Source of the DNA: GH45 sp046704385
GTDB lineage: Bacteria; Bacteroidota; Bacteroidia; Bacteroidales; SZUA-534
DNA length: 64,000 nt
NCBI GenBank assembly: GCA_046704385.1
Contig: JBJKSB010000073.1
Location: forward strand, 3,922-67,921
Reading direction: 5' to 3'
Notes under the pieces: model-generated
Databases searched by the model: none
The model's input: only the letters and a program-made list of their open reading frames with translations
Told to the model about the DNA's origin: nothing
Part shown: positions 44,116-54,909 of the stretch, in pieces
Position numbering within the stretch: position 1 is the first letter of the stretch
How the letters are laid out: every line of letters begins with the position of its first letter
Made by a program: the position numbers and the translations under genes

Positions 44116-47100
44116 TTATTTTAAAATTATACATTTCCGCTGTGCCGAATAGTTATTACTTGTTAAGCAATAATAATAAATACCCGGATCTAATCCTGAG
44201 GTATTCCAGTCAATAGTATGTTTGCCGATAGTAATAAATTGATTTAATAAAGTCATTGCCAATTTTCCGTTAACGTCGTAAACTTTAAGCAAAACATGCT
44301 GATCTTCAGGCAAATTTAATGTAATTTTTGTTATCGCTCCCAAAACAGGATTAGGAAAGTTTTGTGATAAAATAAATTCCGAAGTTATGCCAGGAATATC
44401 AGGTTTAGTAATACCAGTACTTATTTTACCCGATTTTTGTCTTATGTCATAATAAATAATTGGATCTTTATCCGGAACCACCATGCCGCTGGTACGTACA
44501 GTAAAATTAATGAGATTGCTATTACTAAAATCAACATAATCACTTAAAACTCCCAGATTGACTTCATAAATGTTTTCACTGGAATGGTTATAATTCAATT
44601 CTATAACATTCTTGTTTTTAAAAACTTCTCCCCGGGTTATTTCTTTAATAACTACACCTTCGGGAAGCTGGATTAGTATATGCGAAAATTTGTAATCTGA
44701 AACCTTATCCACTAACACACTATAGGTATCTTCATGGTCTGCATCCAATTTTACCGTTGCCCCACCGGTAATTTTAAACTTTTGCTCAAGTTCATTGATG
44801 TCAATTGATTTTTGTTTGGTATCGTTCCATACCTTTGCAAAAACCATAAAATCTTCAAAGTCAAGCTGATCATCAGGTTCCACAACATAATTCACAGGAC
44901 TGGTTCCATTAACCGGACCAAATTCAATGGTGATATCCTTGTTGTTCCATGCATCAATAAAGTCAGCAATATCATTCCCATTAAGCTGCCCATCAACATT
45001 GTAATCACCAATAATTCCCAAACTGCAATTCAAATTATCATTTACGCCCGATATGTATCTGTCAAAAAACGACCGGCAAAAATATCCCGGCAGGCTAAAC
45101 CTGATGGTATAGGTACCCGGGGCTAAAAATATTTCATCAGAATTATTGGATTCATAAACCAGGTTATTTTTACTGTATACCTTAATATTTACTCCGGAAA
45201 GATTTGAACCACCGGCATCCGTAATTTGTGGTAAAAATTTAGTTAAAGTTCCGGTAGATTCGTAAGCTCCCATATCAATGGTTGAGTATGATATCCTGGG
45301 ATTATTATCCAGATCAAAATCACCCAAACCAAAATTGGCAGTATCAGCCATTCCGCTATTAATAGCCGGAGATATCGGCTGTAAATGATAATTACCCTTA
45401 TCGCTGTCTGTAAATAATGGATCGGAATTAATATTTCCTTCGCCCGTGCTAAGGGTTTGAACAATTGAATATTTTACATCTGCCCTGGTAAATGTACCAG
45501 GACTTGCATAAATAATTGAATTTCGGATCATTGGAGCATTGTCGGTTTTTAAACCGCCCCCGGAATTATTTGCAACAGTGCTGTTAATAATAGTTGCGTC
45601 ACTTGTGCAAATGGCATATGATCCGGAATTGTCAGCTATTAATGAATTTTTTATGGTTACATCTTCTGTATAAGCCCGAAGAGCTGGTCCTTCCCCACCC
45701 GATCGATTATTGCGTAATTGAGAGTTTAACAGTGTCAGCTTGTCGCCCCATATTGTTATTCCTCCGCCTTCATTGGACGATAAGTTATTTTCAATTATTG
45801 AATTGGAGATAACCACTTCAGACTGATTAATTCCAAGGCCACCACCCTTGTCGGCATCATTTTCAGTAACAATTAAATTGCTTAACTGACCTTTGACATC
45901 GTTTAGTTGAATTCCTCCGCCATTATCAGAATAACCCCCGGTTATTGTAAATCCATTTATAACCATATTTTCGGTATTGTTCGCGGTTATATCCGATCCA
46001 TTTCCCCCACCGTCAATTACTGTATTATATATAAAATTAGTATCCTGCGATTCAATAAATCTTGAAGTCAATACTATGTCCCGGCTATTGATGTTTATAT
46101 TTTCATAATAAGTACCCGGATAAACCAGAACCGTATCACCGTTTATTGAAGATATTATACCTGTCTGAATTGTTTTATAAGGATAATCCTTTGAACCATC
46201 ACTTATGGATAATTGACTGCTGTCATTTACATATATAATTTTCCGGTCGTTTTCACGGAAAGTAAATTTTACCTTGGCATAAGTTTGTTCATTTGAAATG
46301 TCGAGTAAGTATACATCGCCCACCGTAAGTTCCCCGCCAGAGTATGTTATTGAATCCAAACCGGGATTTTCGGGAATATAATTGCTCCAAAACCAGTATG
46401 AATTATTATCTTCATCAACCCAGGCAAGGTTAATCCAATGTGCACCAACTCCTACAGGCGAATTCCATTTAATTAAAAAATCCTGATTGGTTACAATACT
46501 ATTATTCACCGGACTTATTATATCAGGATAGTCGAAAACCTGGTTGATTGAATCAAGATATTGAGCCTGATGCCCTGATTTATCCCGAACATAAAACGTA
46601 TAATACCCAAGCGGAACCGATTTATTATAATTAAAACAATGCCTGTAATACCCGTCACCGGGTGTATTATCACAATAATTACCATCATCATAAAGCAAAT
46701 AATTTTCCCCGTTGGGAAATTCCACCCATACCGAATCAATATCGCTTAAACCCTGGGCATCATTAGCAGTAAGATTCAGGTCAAAATTGTACACTTCATT
46801 TCCTTCTTCATCCAAATAATGACAGAAGTTAAGACTTGCATCCAGGATATAGGGATCTTGAGGAGGTAAAATCAGGTTCTGTTTCGAAAATTCTATATTG
46901 TGGTTATCCTGAAAAGTCATTTTGCCGTATTGTGTCAGGTTTTCATCAAAGCCTGAAGTTGCAGTAATATTACCCCAGGCATAATCAGCATCACGGCCTC
47001 TTTGATTATTGGTATCATCTTCATCAGCCAGTTCAAATAAAAAACCTCCCTGGTAACCTGGTTGCAACAAAACTTTTTCATTGGGTTGAACATTATAATT

Positions 47101-50100
47101 TATCAGACTATAGGCCGGTATAGCAAATTCTACAGTATACCTTTTTGCATCGTGCCAACGGGAATATAAGCTTGCATATGGCCCGTTTCTCCTGTCGTCC
47201 AGATCTTCAAGTGCCGTATATTCCACAAATAACCGGTCATCATAATTATTATGCATGGCCAGGGTCAACGGATCAGTATCAAATATCAGCTTAAATGCAT
47301 CATTGTCCCACCACCAGTCCTGTCTGTCCCCCAGAATTGAATCGTTAACACTGATAAAACCGTACATAAACAATGAATCATAAGCCACATATAAATCTGC
47401 ATATAAATCTTTGGTATAACCTTCGAGGCACCAAATCATATTTGAAGTGTCAATGTGGATATGTCCAATCTGGCTATCCCAGAATGCATCTTTCGCAGCG
47501 TCAATAGTCACTAAAGCCGACGGAGCATAAGCAAACCTTAATATTGTTGATGATTGTATGTTATCTAAATTCGCATATAAAATAACCTGATAAATTACTC
47601 CATTTTCAAGTGGCTGCCCGTTTGAATCAAAATTATACAAAACAGAAGATTGATCTGAATCCAGGTCAACATTCCAGACTCTTCCCTGGTTTAAATCGTC
47701 TACTTCAACCGTATAGCTTGTTGCACCGGAAACCAGGTTCCAATCAATACTAAAGTTTTGATCTGAAACGAATTCATTATTTTGTATTGAAGTAATTTCA
47801 GGAATAGACAGAATAAAATTTATAGAATCGGTGGCAGATACTAAATTACCTGATTTATCGATTGCATGAAAAGTATAATACCCAAAGGGCGGTTCAACAT
47901 CTCCGCCTGTACACCATCCATAATTACCATCATTCTTATAACCATCACAACTATTCCCGTCATCTGATAATAAATGAATTGAATTATCGGGATAGGTCAC
48001 CCAAACTGAATCGATATCACTTAACCCCTGTGGATCGTTAAGTTCTAAATAAAACTTGTAAGTCCATCGTTCATGATCACCATCTGACAAATAATGCTGT
48101 AAACTTAACCGGTGAGAGGCAATAAAAGGTGAATTATCATCCATTAACAGGTTTTTATGAGATATTTCAACCTGGTTATTAGCTAATAAAGTTATGTTTC
48201 CATAATTTGACAGGTTATTTTCCGAATTTTGGTTAACCGTTTCATTTCCCCAATAGAATTCAGCCTCCCGGCCACGGGTATTCAGTGTATCATCTTCATC
48301 GGCCAACCCAAACAGGAAACCTGCCTTGTAGTTTTCGGTTAAATTGAAAGGCTCATCCGGGTCAGGGCTGGTATTAATTAATTTACCAGCAGGTATGGCA
48401 AATTCCAGGGTATAACCACCCGGTTTAATATTTCGGACAAACATGTTGCTGCCCGGACCATTTCGAGGGTCATCAGCATCAGATCGGGCTGTATATTCTA
48501 TACGCACAACATCGCTGGCATTTTTATCAGAGGCAAGTGTAAACGGGTCATTATCCAACAGAATTTTAAAAGCATCATTATCCCACCACCAATCGTATTT
48601 GTCACCCATAACATCGTCATTAACCTCCACAAAACCATAAAGAAAATAGTTATCATACGCCAGGTAAACATCTGCGGAACAATCATTATCATAGTCGGAT
48701 TCACTCCAAACCAAATTGGAGGCATCAATATGAATATGGCCGGTGGCTGTTTCCCAAAAACTATCCTTATTGCCATCAACAATAATTAACGGATTCGTTT
48801 GATAGGTGAAAATTACTTCAGTATGCGACCAGAAATTTAAGGAATTGGCAAACAAATTCAGTTTATAAACCTGACCTTCAACCAAATCGGGACCGTTATA
48901 ATTAACCGATGAAAAAGAAGAATCAATACCATAGGACCAGATATTACTTCCGTCACCTACCTCAACATATGCAGTATATGAAGTAGCTCCCGGTAATTTT
49001 TCCCATTCAATCTTAAAATCTTTATTTTGGACTGTTCCATCGTTTATCGGGGATTTAATAACCGGACAATCCAGGATAACATCAACAGTGCTGATTTTTG
49101 AATTTGTATTTCCTGATTTATCACGTACATTAAATGTATAATTGCCAGCCTGAGGTCTTTGGTTTGGCCAATTACAAAAACGATAGTTTCCATCGCCGGC
49201 AACATCATCACAATGGGTATTGTCGTCGTATAAAGTATAGTTTTCACCAGACGGGGTTTCGACCCAAACCTGGTCGATATCACTCAAGCCTTGCGGATCG
49301 GTAACATCAATCCAAAAATCATAACCATAGTTTGGATTATTCAGATAACTTATACTGTTTTGTACACTTAAACCATAATTACCGAATACGGGCTTATTTG
49401 CATCAGTTGAATAAGCAAATTTTAAAGGACTAACCCAGCTTGAAGCATCATCAACTGTGGCCCTTAATTCCCATCCATACATATTGCCATCATGCAAATC
49501 CTGACCCTGGCTGTTATAATTATAAGTCACCTGATTCTCAGTAGTATTAATCCACCCCCAAACATCACCATAACCATCAAGCCAAACTCGCATACTATAG
49601 CTGGTAGCACCAGGTACTGTTTCCCATTGAAAAACAGGAGTTGCACCAGCAACCACTCCATTAACAACAGGGCTTATAACTTTTGGCAGATCAATTACAT
49701 AATCAAGCACATCGGTTCCGGTAGTTATATTACCAGAGTTATCGGTGGCTGAAAAAGTATATGTTCCTGTTTTTAAACTTGAATAATTCCAGAAATCACC
49801 TTCAAAAGCCCCGTCATTTTCATTAAAGTTCAATGTAATTAATTCATTATCAGGAGTAGTAACCACTACTGACTTAATATCATTCAAACCTTGAGGGTCG
49901 AATACATTAGTTTTAAGCGAAAACCCGTAATCTTCACTACCATTTGGGCTTGCGTAATGCATTGACTGAACTTTTTGAGACACAATTATTGGTTTTGTAA
50001 GTTCGGAGGAATAAACAAACCGATACGATTCACGCCAGCTACTACCCTGGCTTGAACTTGCCTGAACCTGCCAGTAGTACATGCTATTATTACTCAGAGC

Positions 50101-52227
50101 AGTACCGTTCCCGTCAAAATTATACACTACAGAAGTACTTCCTGTAATATTTACCCAGCCCCATATTCTGTTTTTGTTTTGATCAAATACTGCTAACTGG
50201 TAATAATCAGCACCGGTGACGGCATCCCAACTGAATGTAGGTGTGGCAGTACTTATTACAGAATTATTGACAGGCTGTTGATTTTGAGGCACCTCAAGTA
50301 CTTTATCCAGATTTAAAACTATTACCGAATCATTGCCCGAATTGTCTTTGGCTATAAGACTATATGCTCCCTGAAGATTTACCGAACTAAGACCCCAGAT
50401 TTGTCTGGCATAGTATCCGTCATTGGCACCTTCGTCGCTATGTTGTCCGTCATCATACATCTCGAAAGTTGAACCAAAGGGTGAGAAAAGCTGTACAGAT
50501 TTTATATCATTCAAACCTTGTGGATCATATACATTTGTGTTAAATTCAAGACCAGTATCGTAGCTTCCATCATTATTTATATATTTTTTTGATTGCAGCT
50601 GGGGCTTTACAATGGCCGGTTTTTCGGGTGCTGGAGAATAAATAAATACATTTCCATTATTCCAGCTTTCAGCATCTTTTACATCGGTATAAATATTCCA
50701 CATATACACTTTATCCTGAAACAGATCGACACCGGTTCCATTCTCATTATACACTACAGAATCCCGGTCACCTATGCCTATACTCCATAAACAACAATTT
50801 TGATTTTGTTCCCAAACATTAATTGAATAATGGTCGGCTCCTTGTATTTTCGACCATCGAAACTTAGGATTTACAGTATTTATAACCTCATTATTCGCGG
50901 GTATTAGGTTTCGGGGATAATCAATAACCGTATCCAAATAATCATTTGCCTTTATGGTATCAAAAGATTTGTCGGTTATGGTAAAAAGGTAATTCCCAAT
51001 AGGTGGGGGCTGTGTTAATCCACCAAAATGGTTTGAAAATTTGCCATCGTTGGCATAATCGTCAGAGTGTTGGCCATCGTCATACAAGTTATAGACAACG
51101 TTTGACGGGGAAGTTACTGTAACCTTGTCAATATCTGAAAGTCCCTGTGGATCGCCGATTTCAATATTAATCATGTAACCATATTCTTCATTTCCCTGAT
51201 CATCTCCATAATGCCTTGAATGTAATTCAATATTATTATAAACGGGATTATTGGAATTTGATGAATAAAAAAAGTAATTCCAATGGTTCCAACTGTGAGC
51301 CTCGTCAAGATAAGCATCTACACCCCAGGAATAACGTTCTCCGTCCACCAATGACTGACCTGTGCCATTATAATTATACTGAACGGAATTTGTTGTAAAA
51401 GTAGGTGAACTCCAAACATTTTGATTGTCCTTGTTATTTACCCAAACCGAATATCCTGTTGCCCCGTCAACTATGTCCCAGGTGAAGGTTGGTGTAGCAA
51501 CATCAGTTACTGAGTTATAAATTGGTGATACGTTATGCGGGTAATCGATATTATTTTTCAGTGTGTCGGTTATTTCTGTAATGTTTCCTGATTTATCTGA
51601 AATAGTAAAAGTGTATACGCCCAATTCAGGGTAACCGGAAATATCCCAGTTATCCAGACAATATTCTCCGTCATTAGCGCCATTATCAGAATGTTGCCCA
51701 TCGTCATAAAGTTCATGATTACTGTTATCAGGATATTTTACCTTTACAGAGTCGATATCACCAAGGCCTTGCGGGTCGTTAACCCAAATATATGTCTCCA
51801 CTCCCATATCTTCGTCTCCCATGTTATTTCCCCAGTGCAACGAATTAACAGCTATATTATGCATTTGTGGTTTAAAAAAATAATCATAATGTATTTCATT
51901 TGAAAAACCACTTTCGCTACCTGAACTATCAACCGCAGTGATACGATAATAATAAGTATATTCTTTGGTCAAAACCGAATCTACATAAAATGTATCGATG
52001 GGAGCTCCCATTACACTGTCTATCAATACAGAGGCAGGCGACTGGGTTTCGCGATAGATATTAATTTTATAAAGATTAGTTACGGGATAAGTATCCCAAT
52101 GGAGTATGATATTTTCATTTTCATAGGTACAGCTTAAATTTGAAGGAATAGGTTGCGAAACCATCCTAAAAGGAAGGACGAATACAAATAAAAACAACAC
52201 ACAGGATATTTTTATTATGGGCTTCAT
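44116..52227 (-). CDS. Giant T9SS-secreted multidomain surface protein (about 2,700 residues)
   Basis: A 2,703-residue exported protein. Seven copies of a segment with DPQGLSDIDSVWV (once DAQGL) and LYDDGQHSD-type calcium-like loops begin near residues 150, 355, 570, 778, 978, 1,400 and 1,825; each is followed by a fibronectin-like 'TPTFTWDIVDGATGYSV' strand pattern. Two CBM9-like modules (about 1,148-1,340 and 1,574-1,774) share DWWWDNDAFK. A right-handed parallel beta-helix (about 2,000-2,320) opens with ISDGSKDYPYKTIQTGI. A dockerin-like segment (about 2,405-2,460) has GDYNVDGQLNGNDI, and a cohesin-like stretch follows. The C-terminus is a type A sorting domain (LSQNFPNPVLGAITKI ... SAQRKCIILK). 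It is probably a surface adhesin or glycan-binding scaffold. The start is the ATG at 52227. Confidence 0.9.
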   Translation of the reverse strand: MKPIIKISCVLFLFVFVLPFRMVSQPIPSNLSCTYENENIILHWDTYPVTNLYKINIYRETQSPASVLIDSVMGAPIDTFYVDSVLTKEYTYYYRITAVDSSGSESGFSNEIHYDYFFKPQMHNIAVNSLHWGNNMGDEDMGVETYIWVNDPQGLGDIDSVKVKYPDNSNHELYDDGQHSDNGANDGEYCLDNWDISGYPELGVYTFTISDKSGNITEITDTLKNNIDYPHNVSPIYNSVTDVATPTFTWDIVDGATGYSVWVNNKDNQNVWSSPTFTTNSVQYNYNGTGQSLVDGERYSWGVDAYLDEAHSWNHWNYFFYSSNSNNPVYNNIELHSRHYGDDQGNEEYGYMINIEIGDPQGLSDIDKVTVTSPSNVVYNLYDDGQHSDDYANDGKFSNHFGGLTQPPPIGNYLFTITDKSFDTIKANDYLDTVIDYPRNLIPANNEVINTVNPKFRWSKIQGADHYSINVWEQNQNCCLWSIGIGDRDSVVYNENGTGVDLFQDKVYMWNIYTDVKDAESWNNGNVFIYSPAPEKPAIVKPQLQSKKYINNDGSYDTGLEFNTNVYDPQGLNDIKSVQLFSPFGSTFEMYDDGQHSDEGANDGYYARQIWGLSSVNLQGAYSLIAKDNSGNDSVIVLNLDKVLEVPQNQQPVNNSVISTATPTFSWDAVTGADYYQLAVFDQNKNRIWGWVNITGSTSVVYNFDGNGTALSNNSMYYWQVQASSSQGSSWRESYRFVYSSELTKPIIVSQKVQSMHYASPNGSEDYGFSLKTNVFDPQGLNDIKSVVVTTPDNELITLNFNENDGAFEGDFWNYSSLKTGTYTFSATDNSGNITTGTDVLDYVIDLPKVISPVVNGVVAGATPVFQWETVPGATSYSMRVWLDGYGDVWGWINTTENQVTYNYNSQGQDLHDGNMYGWELRATVDDASSWVSPLKFAYSTDANKPVFGNYGLSVQNSISYLNNPNYGYDFWIDVTDPQGLSDIDQVWVETPSGENYTLYDDNTHCDDVAGDGNYRFCNWPNQRPQAGNYTFNVRDKSGNTNSKISTVDVILDCPVIKSPINDGTVQNKDFKIEWEKLPGATSYTAYVEVGDGSNIWSYGIDSSFSSVNYNGPDLVEGQVYKLNLFANSLNFWSHTEVIFTYQTNPLIIVDGNKDSFWETATGHIHIDASNLVWSESDYDNDCSADVYLAYDNYFLYGFVEVNDDVMGDKYDWWWDNDAFKILLDNDPFTLASDKNASDVVRIEYTARSDADDPRNGPGSNMFVRNIKPGGYTLEFAIPAGKLINTSPDPDEPFNLTENYKAGFLFGLADEDDTLNTRGREAEFYWGNETVNQNSENNLSNYGNITLLANNQVEISHKNLLMDDNSPFIASHRLSLQHYLSDGDHERWTYKFYLELNDPQGLSDIDSVWVTYPDNSIHLLSDDGNSCDGYKNDGNYGWCTGGDVEPPFGYYTFHAIDKSGNLVSATDSINFILSIPEITSIQNNEFVSDQNFSIDWNLVSGATSYTVEVDDLNQGRVWNVDLDSDQSSVLYNFDSNGQPLENGVIYQVILYANLDNIQSSTILRFAYAPSALVTIDAAKDAFWDSQIGHIHIDTSNMIWCLEGYTKDLYADLYVAYDSLFMYGFISVNDSILGDRQDWWWDNDAFKLIFDTDPLTLAMHNNYDDRLFVEYTALEDLDDRRNGPYASLYSRWHDAKRYTVEFAIPAYSLINYNVQPNEKVLLQPGYQGGFLFELADEDDTNNQRGRDADYAWGNITATSGFDENLTQYGKMTFQDNHNIEFSKQNLILPPQDPYILDASLNFCHYLDEEGNEVYNFDLNLTANDAQGLSDIDSVWVEFPNGENYLLYDDGNYCDNTPGDGYYRHCFNYNKSVPLGYYTFYVRDKSGHQAQYLDSINQVFDYPDIISPVNNSIVTNQDFLIKWNSPVGVGAHWINLAWVDEDNNSYWFWSNYIPENPGLDSITYSGGELTVGDVYLLDISNEQTYAKVKFTFRENDRKIIYVNDSSQLSISDGSKDYPYKTIQTGIISSINGDTVLVYPGTYYENININSRDIVLTSRFIESQDTNFIYNTVIDGGGNGSDITANNTENMVINGFTITGGYSDNGGGIQLNDVKGQLSNLIVTENDADKGGGLGINQSEVVISNSIIENNLSSNEGGGITIWGDKLTLLNSQLRNNRSGGEGPALRAYTEDVTIKNSLIADNSGSYAICTSDATIINSTVANNSGGGLKTDNAPMIRNSIIYASPGTFTRADVKYSIVQTLSTGEGNINSDPLFTDSDKGNYHLQPISPAINSGMADTANFGLGDFDLDNNPRISYSTIDMGAYESTGTLTKFLPQITDAGGSNLSGVNIKVYSKNNLVYESNNSDEIFLAPGTYTIRFSLPGYFCRSFFDRYISGVNDNLNCSLGIIGDYNVDGQLNGNDIADFIDAWNNKDITIEFGPVNGTSPVNYVVEPDDQLDFEDFMVFAKVWNDTKQKSIDINELEQKFKITGGATVKLDADHEDTYSVLVDKVSDYKFSHILIQLPEGVVIKEITRGEVFKNKNVIELNYNHSSENIYEVNLGVLSDYVDFSNSNLINFTVRTSGMVVPDKDPIIYYDIRQKSGKISTGITKPDIPGITSEFILSQNFPNPVLGAITKITLNLPEDQHVLLKVYDVNGKLAMTLLNQFITIGKHTIDWNTSGLDPGIYYYCLTSNNYSAQRKCIILK

Positions 52228-52270
52228 CAATATAAAATTTTTATTATTAGTGAATTAACATAAAAGCATA

Positions 52271-53098
52271 TTACTGAATATTTATGGTAGAATTAATGAA
52301 CCGGTCTATTTTAATGACCTCATTATTAGCATCGCGTAATTCAGAATTTGACTGAACCATAACCATGGTGCTTCCTTTTGCCATGGCCTGAAACATAAGA
52401 GCTACTATTTTGTTGGGGTTTGAATGATCGGGCTGCCCCCCAAAACGCGCCAGATTAATTTCCAGTAAACCATCGTTATTGGCTTGTGTTATATCTGTTG
52501 GTATAAATACCAGGTCACTCAACGAACTGCTTAAAAAACTTAACAGTACTTCATCGTCAGTAAGTTTAATTTTTTCACTATCGAAGGAGATTAAAAGGTA
52601 CACTCCCATCACCTCCTTATCAATCTCTTCCAGCGAAATGTCAACCTCAAATTCATGGCTGATTTCAGCATCAATACATTGATTTTCGAGAACAATGGAA
52701 GGCATATTTATGTAATGGACTACAAAATTTATTTCAGTGAAGCCCGACTGAATATCACCGTTGGCATAGGCCTCCTGCACATAAAAAGTGTAATTGCCAT
52801 CCTGCAGGCAATTGTAAATAATGCTTTTTGCATTACTCCAACCCGACCATTCATTTGATATGGATAATCTATATGAAAAAGTACTATTAAGCTGTTTACC
52901 GTACCATGAAATTATAACCACATTGGTATCGAACACCTCGCCATTTGTTATATTGTTTGAAATGGAAGCCCCCGGGTGAACATAACCTTCACAGTCGGGA
53001 TCCTTATCGTTGTTACATGGGTATTTATCAGGAATCTCGCTACACGAAACGATTAGTAGCAGCAACCAAAAGAAATTATATTTAAAGTATTTCAACAT
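52271..53098 (-). CDS. Lipoprotein with cohesin-like domain
   Basis: A 275-residue lipoprotein (lipobox LLLLIVSCSEIPD, Cys near residue 19). Residues about 40-130 form a Y_Y_Y/Ig-like sandwich (ISWYGKQLNSTFSYRLSIS, CLQDGNYTFYVQEAY). Residues about 140-275 follow a cohesin pattern: FEVDISLEEIDKEVMGVYLL, LISFDSEKIKL, GLLEINLARFGG, IVALMFQAMAKGSTMV and SELRDANNEVI. Cohesins bind dockerins through calcium, and the neighbouring giant protein has a dockerin-like segment, so the pair could hold it at the outer membrane. That interaction is an inference. The gene starts two bases after the PEGA gene and ends 43 bp before the giant gene. Confidence 0.72.
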   Translation of the reverse strand: MLKYFKYNFFWLLLLIVSCSEIPDKYPCNNDKDPDCEGYVHPGASISNNITNGEVFDTNVVIISWYGKQLNSTFSYRLSISNEWSGWSNAKSIIYNCLQDGNYTFYVQEAYANGDIQSGFTEINFVVHYINMPSIVLENQCIDAEISHEFEVDISLEEIDKEVMGVYLLISFDSEKIKLTDDEVLLSFLSSSLSDLVFIPTDITQANNDGLLEINLARFGGQPDHSNPNKIVALMFQAMAKGSTMVMVQSNSELRDANNEVIKIDRFINSTINIQ

Positions 53099-53100
53099 CC

Positions 53101-54768
53101 TTAAAAAGTATAACTTAAATGTAATCCTAATCCGTTTCCTAAGGTTATTGGGTTTATTTCCAAGTCATTTTTTTTCTCGTTCCGACTTGCAGTAGAGTTA
53201 TCCTTTTTTCGTCCGAACAAAATGGCATCAACCAGGTTTAAGCCATAAACTGAGGCACAGGATACCAGTAATAATTGCCTCATTTTATTATATTTTACCA
53301 AATTATCATAATCACTGTACATTTTAGTCCGCGCATTTGAGACCTCATTTATTAATACAGCATTATCGTAAGCTGTTTTTGCTACAGAATAACTGCTTAA
53401 TGCTTTATTAAACTCTAAATGGTAATATAAGGCTAATACCCCGGTTCCCACCCCGGTAACTGAGTAGATAGTTCCCCTAAGATTACTCCCTGAATAATAT
53501 TGACCAAGTCCCGGAATAAGGGCTGAAAGCCCAACGGCAGCTAATTTGCCTTTCCTTGACATCATACGCTCGGCTGATAAATCAATATAAATTTCTTCGG
53601 TGGCATTCTCCTTTATCTGTACCATTTTTTCAACTTTACGATGCTTTTTGGCATCAACTTCAAGCCTGTATCCTCCTATTTGAAGATCCTCAATCCGTTT
53701 AGCTCCCGACCATGTATTGATCAACACATCATTTCTAAAAAGTTTCGAGGTAGCATCCAGTGGGTTAACAGAAACCTGCAAATTACCCATTATTGGTTTT
53801 AAAGTTATGGTAATAGTGGTATCAACCCCGGCTCGTATCCTGATTATTCTTTTATCGGTTAAATAAAGATTCTTTTTAGTTTCAAGCAGATGCTCACCTC
53901 CTTCAATTTTTAATTTTTCAGTAATGAGTTTACCATCAAGGTAAGCCTGGGCATCGTTGGGAAAAGTAAAAACCCCGATTTGTGAAGTATTACTTAAAAG
54001 TATATAATTAAAAGTATTATCAGCATTAAGTTTAACATTAATATTTTGTTTTATTCCCTTGTAAAATTCCTTATTAACCTGCAGATCATAAGAACCTGGA
54101 AAAAGAAATAATTGCCTCGGTGTTGTTCCTTTAAATTCATTATTAACTATTATGGCTGAACCACTTGGGTCCGAAGTTATGGTAACCATAGTAAGTTCCA
54201 TTTTTTGCAGGGTATAGCTAAAAAAGATATTACCCTCTCCCACCACAATGGTGTCATTTACAGGAAGATATCCATCACTTTTTATTTTAACTATATGTTT
54301 ACCTGGAGAAACATTGCTTATGCCCGGTTCACTGATTTTATTATTATCAAAAGTAACAGCCGCATCACGAGGTTCAGTTTGAATTATAATGGAATATCTT
54401 TTATTTGAAGTAAGATAAAGGGTATATACTTTGCTTTCTTCCAATGATAATGGTAAATCATAGTTTAATGGTAAAAATCCGTTTTTATAAAAATTCACCT
54501 TTTTTTCATCAAACGAAACATATACCCAATATTCAGTGAGAACTTTCTTTTGTTCCACAATACCATTATTTGAACTTACGGTAATATCGCCCAAATCAGT
54601 ACGGATTTTAATCAAAGCGCATTTTTTGTCATTTACATCTAAAACCGGATTACGATTGGCTTCAAGGTCATTTAAGTCCAGCTGAAAAGACTCCACAATA
54701 AACTGGGTGCCCTGACCAAATAATAAGATAGGAATATTAATAATCAGTATTATCAGGAATGTCTTCAT
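53101..54768 (-). CDS. PEGA-repeat protein with DUF5683-like C-terminal region
   Basis: A 555-residue exported protein (signal peptide about 1-19). Several PEGA-type beta repeats follow each other (about 120-400): IIIQTEPRDAAVTFDNNKI, ITSDPSGSAIIVNNEFKG, FTFPNDAQAYLDGKLI and VSVNPLDATSKLFRNDVLI. Their G-P-H-L turns are seen in VSPGKHIVKI and LFPGSYDLQV. The C-terminal part has LSALIPGLGQYYSGSNLRGT, the DUF5683 signature, followed by hydrophobic helices and the end LGLHLSYTF, like an outer-membrane strand. PEGA domains are thought to be structural or glycan-associated. It is the first gene of the minus-strand operon and starts divergently from the FGE-fold gene. Confidence 0.82.
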   Translation of the reverse strand: MKTFLIILIINIPILLFGQGTQFIVESFQLDLNDLEANRNPVLDVNDKKCALIKIRTDLGDITVSSNNGIVEQKKVLTEYWVYVSFDEKKVNFYKNGFLPLNYDLPLSLEESKVYTLYLTSNKRYSIIIQTEPRDAAVTFDNNKISEPGISNVSPGKHIVKIKSDGYLPVNDTIVVGEGNIFFSYTLQKMELTMVTITSDPSGSAIIVNNEFKGTTPRQLFLFPGSYDLQVNKEFYKGIKQNINVKLNADNTFNYILLSNTSQIGVFTFPNDAQAYLDGKLITEKLKIEGGEHLLETKKNLYLTDKRIIRIRAGVDTTITITLKPIMGNLQVSVNPLDATSKLFRNDVLINTWSGAKRIEDLQIGGYRLEVDAKKHRKVEKMVQIKENATEEIYIDLSAERMMSRKGKLAAVGLSALIPGLGQYYSGSNLRGTIYSVTGVGTGVLALYYHLEFNKALSSYSVAKTAYDNAVLINEVSNARTKMYSDYDNLVKYNKMRQLLLVSCASVYGLNLVDAILFGRKKDNSTASRNEKKNDLEINPITLGNGLGLHLSYTF

Positions 54769-54886
54769 CTGAGTAAAACAATAATTTACTTAATCTTCAA
54801 AAAACACTAATTAAGGTGGTTGATAAGTTCCTTACTTTCAAAATTATAAAAATATTTTAATACTGTTTTTTTTAAAGAATATTAAT

Positions 54887-54894
54887 TAATTTTG
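54887..54894 (+). promoter_or_regulatory. Putative -7 element of the FGE-caspase-sensor operon
   Basis: TAATTTTG matches TAnnTTTG and lies 15 bases before the chosen ATG. An in-frame TTG at 54892 falls inside it and so is probably not the start codon. Upstream is a T run but no clear -33 TTTG. Confidence 0.5.
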
Positions 54895-54909
54895 GATAAA
54901 GATTCAACC

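Noticed and set aside
46100..51900. Several plus-strand open frames opposite the giant gene
   Set aside because: They are antisense shadows of a repeated coding sequence, with no domain pattern or promoter.
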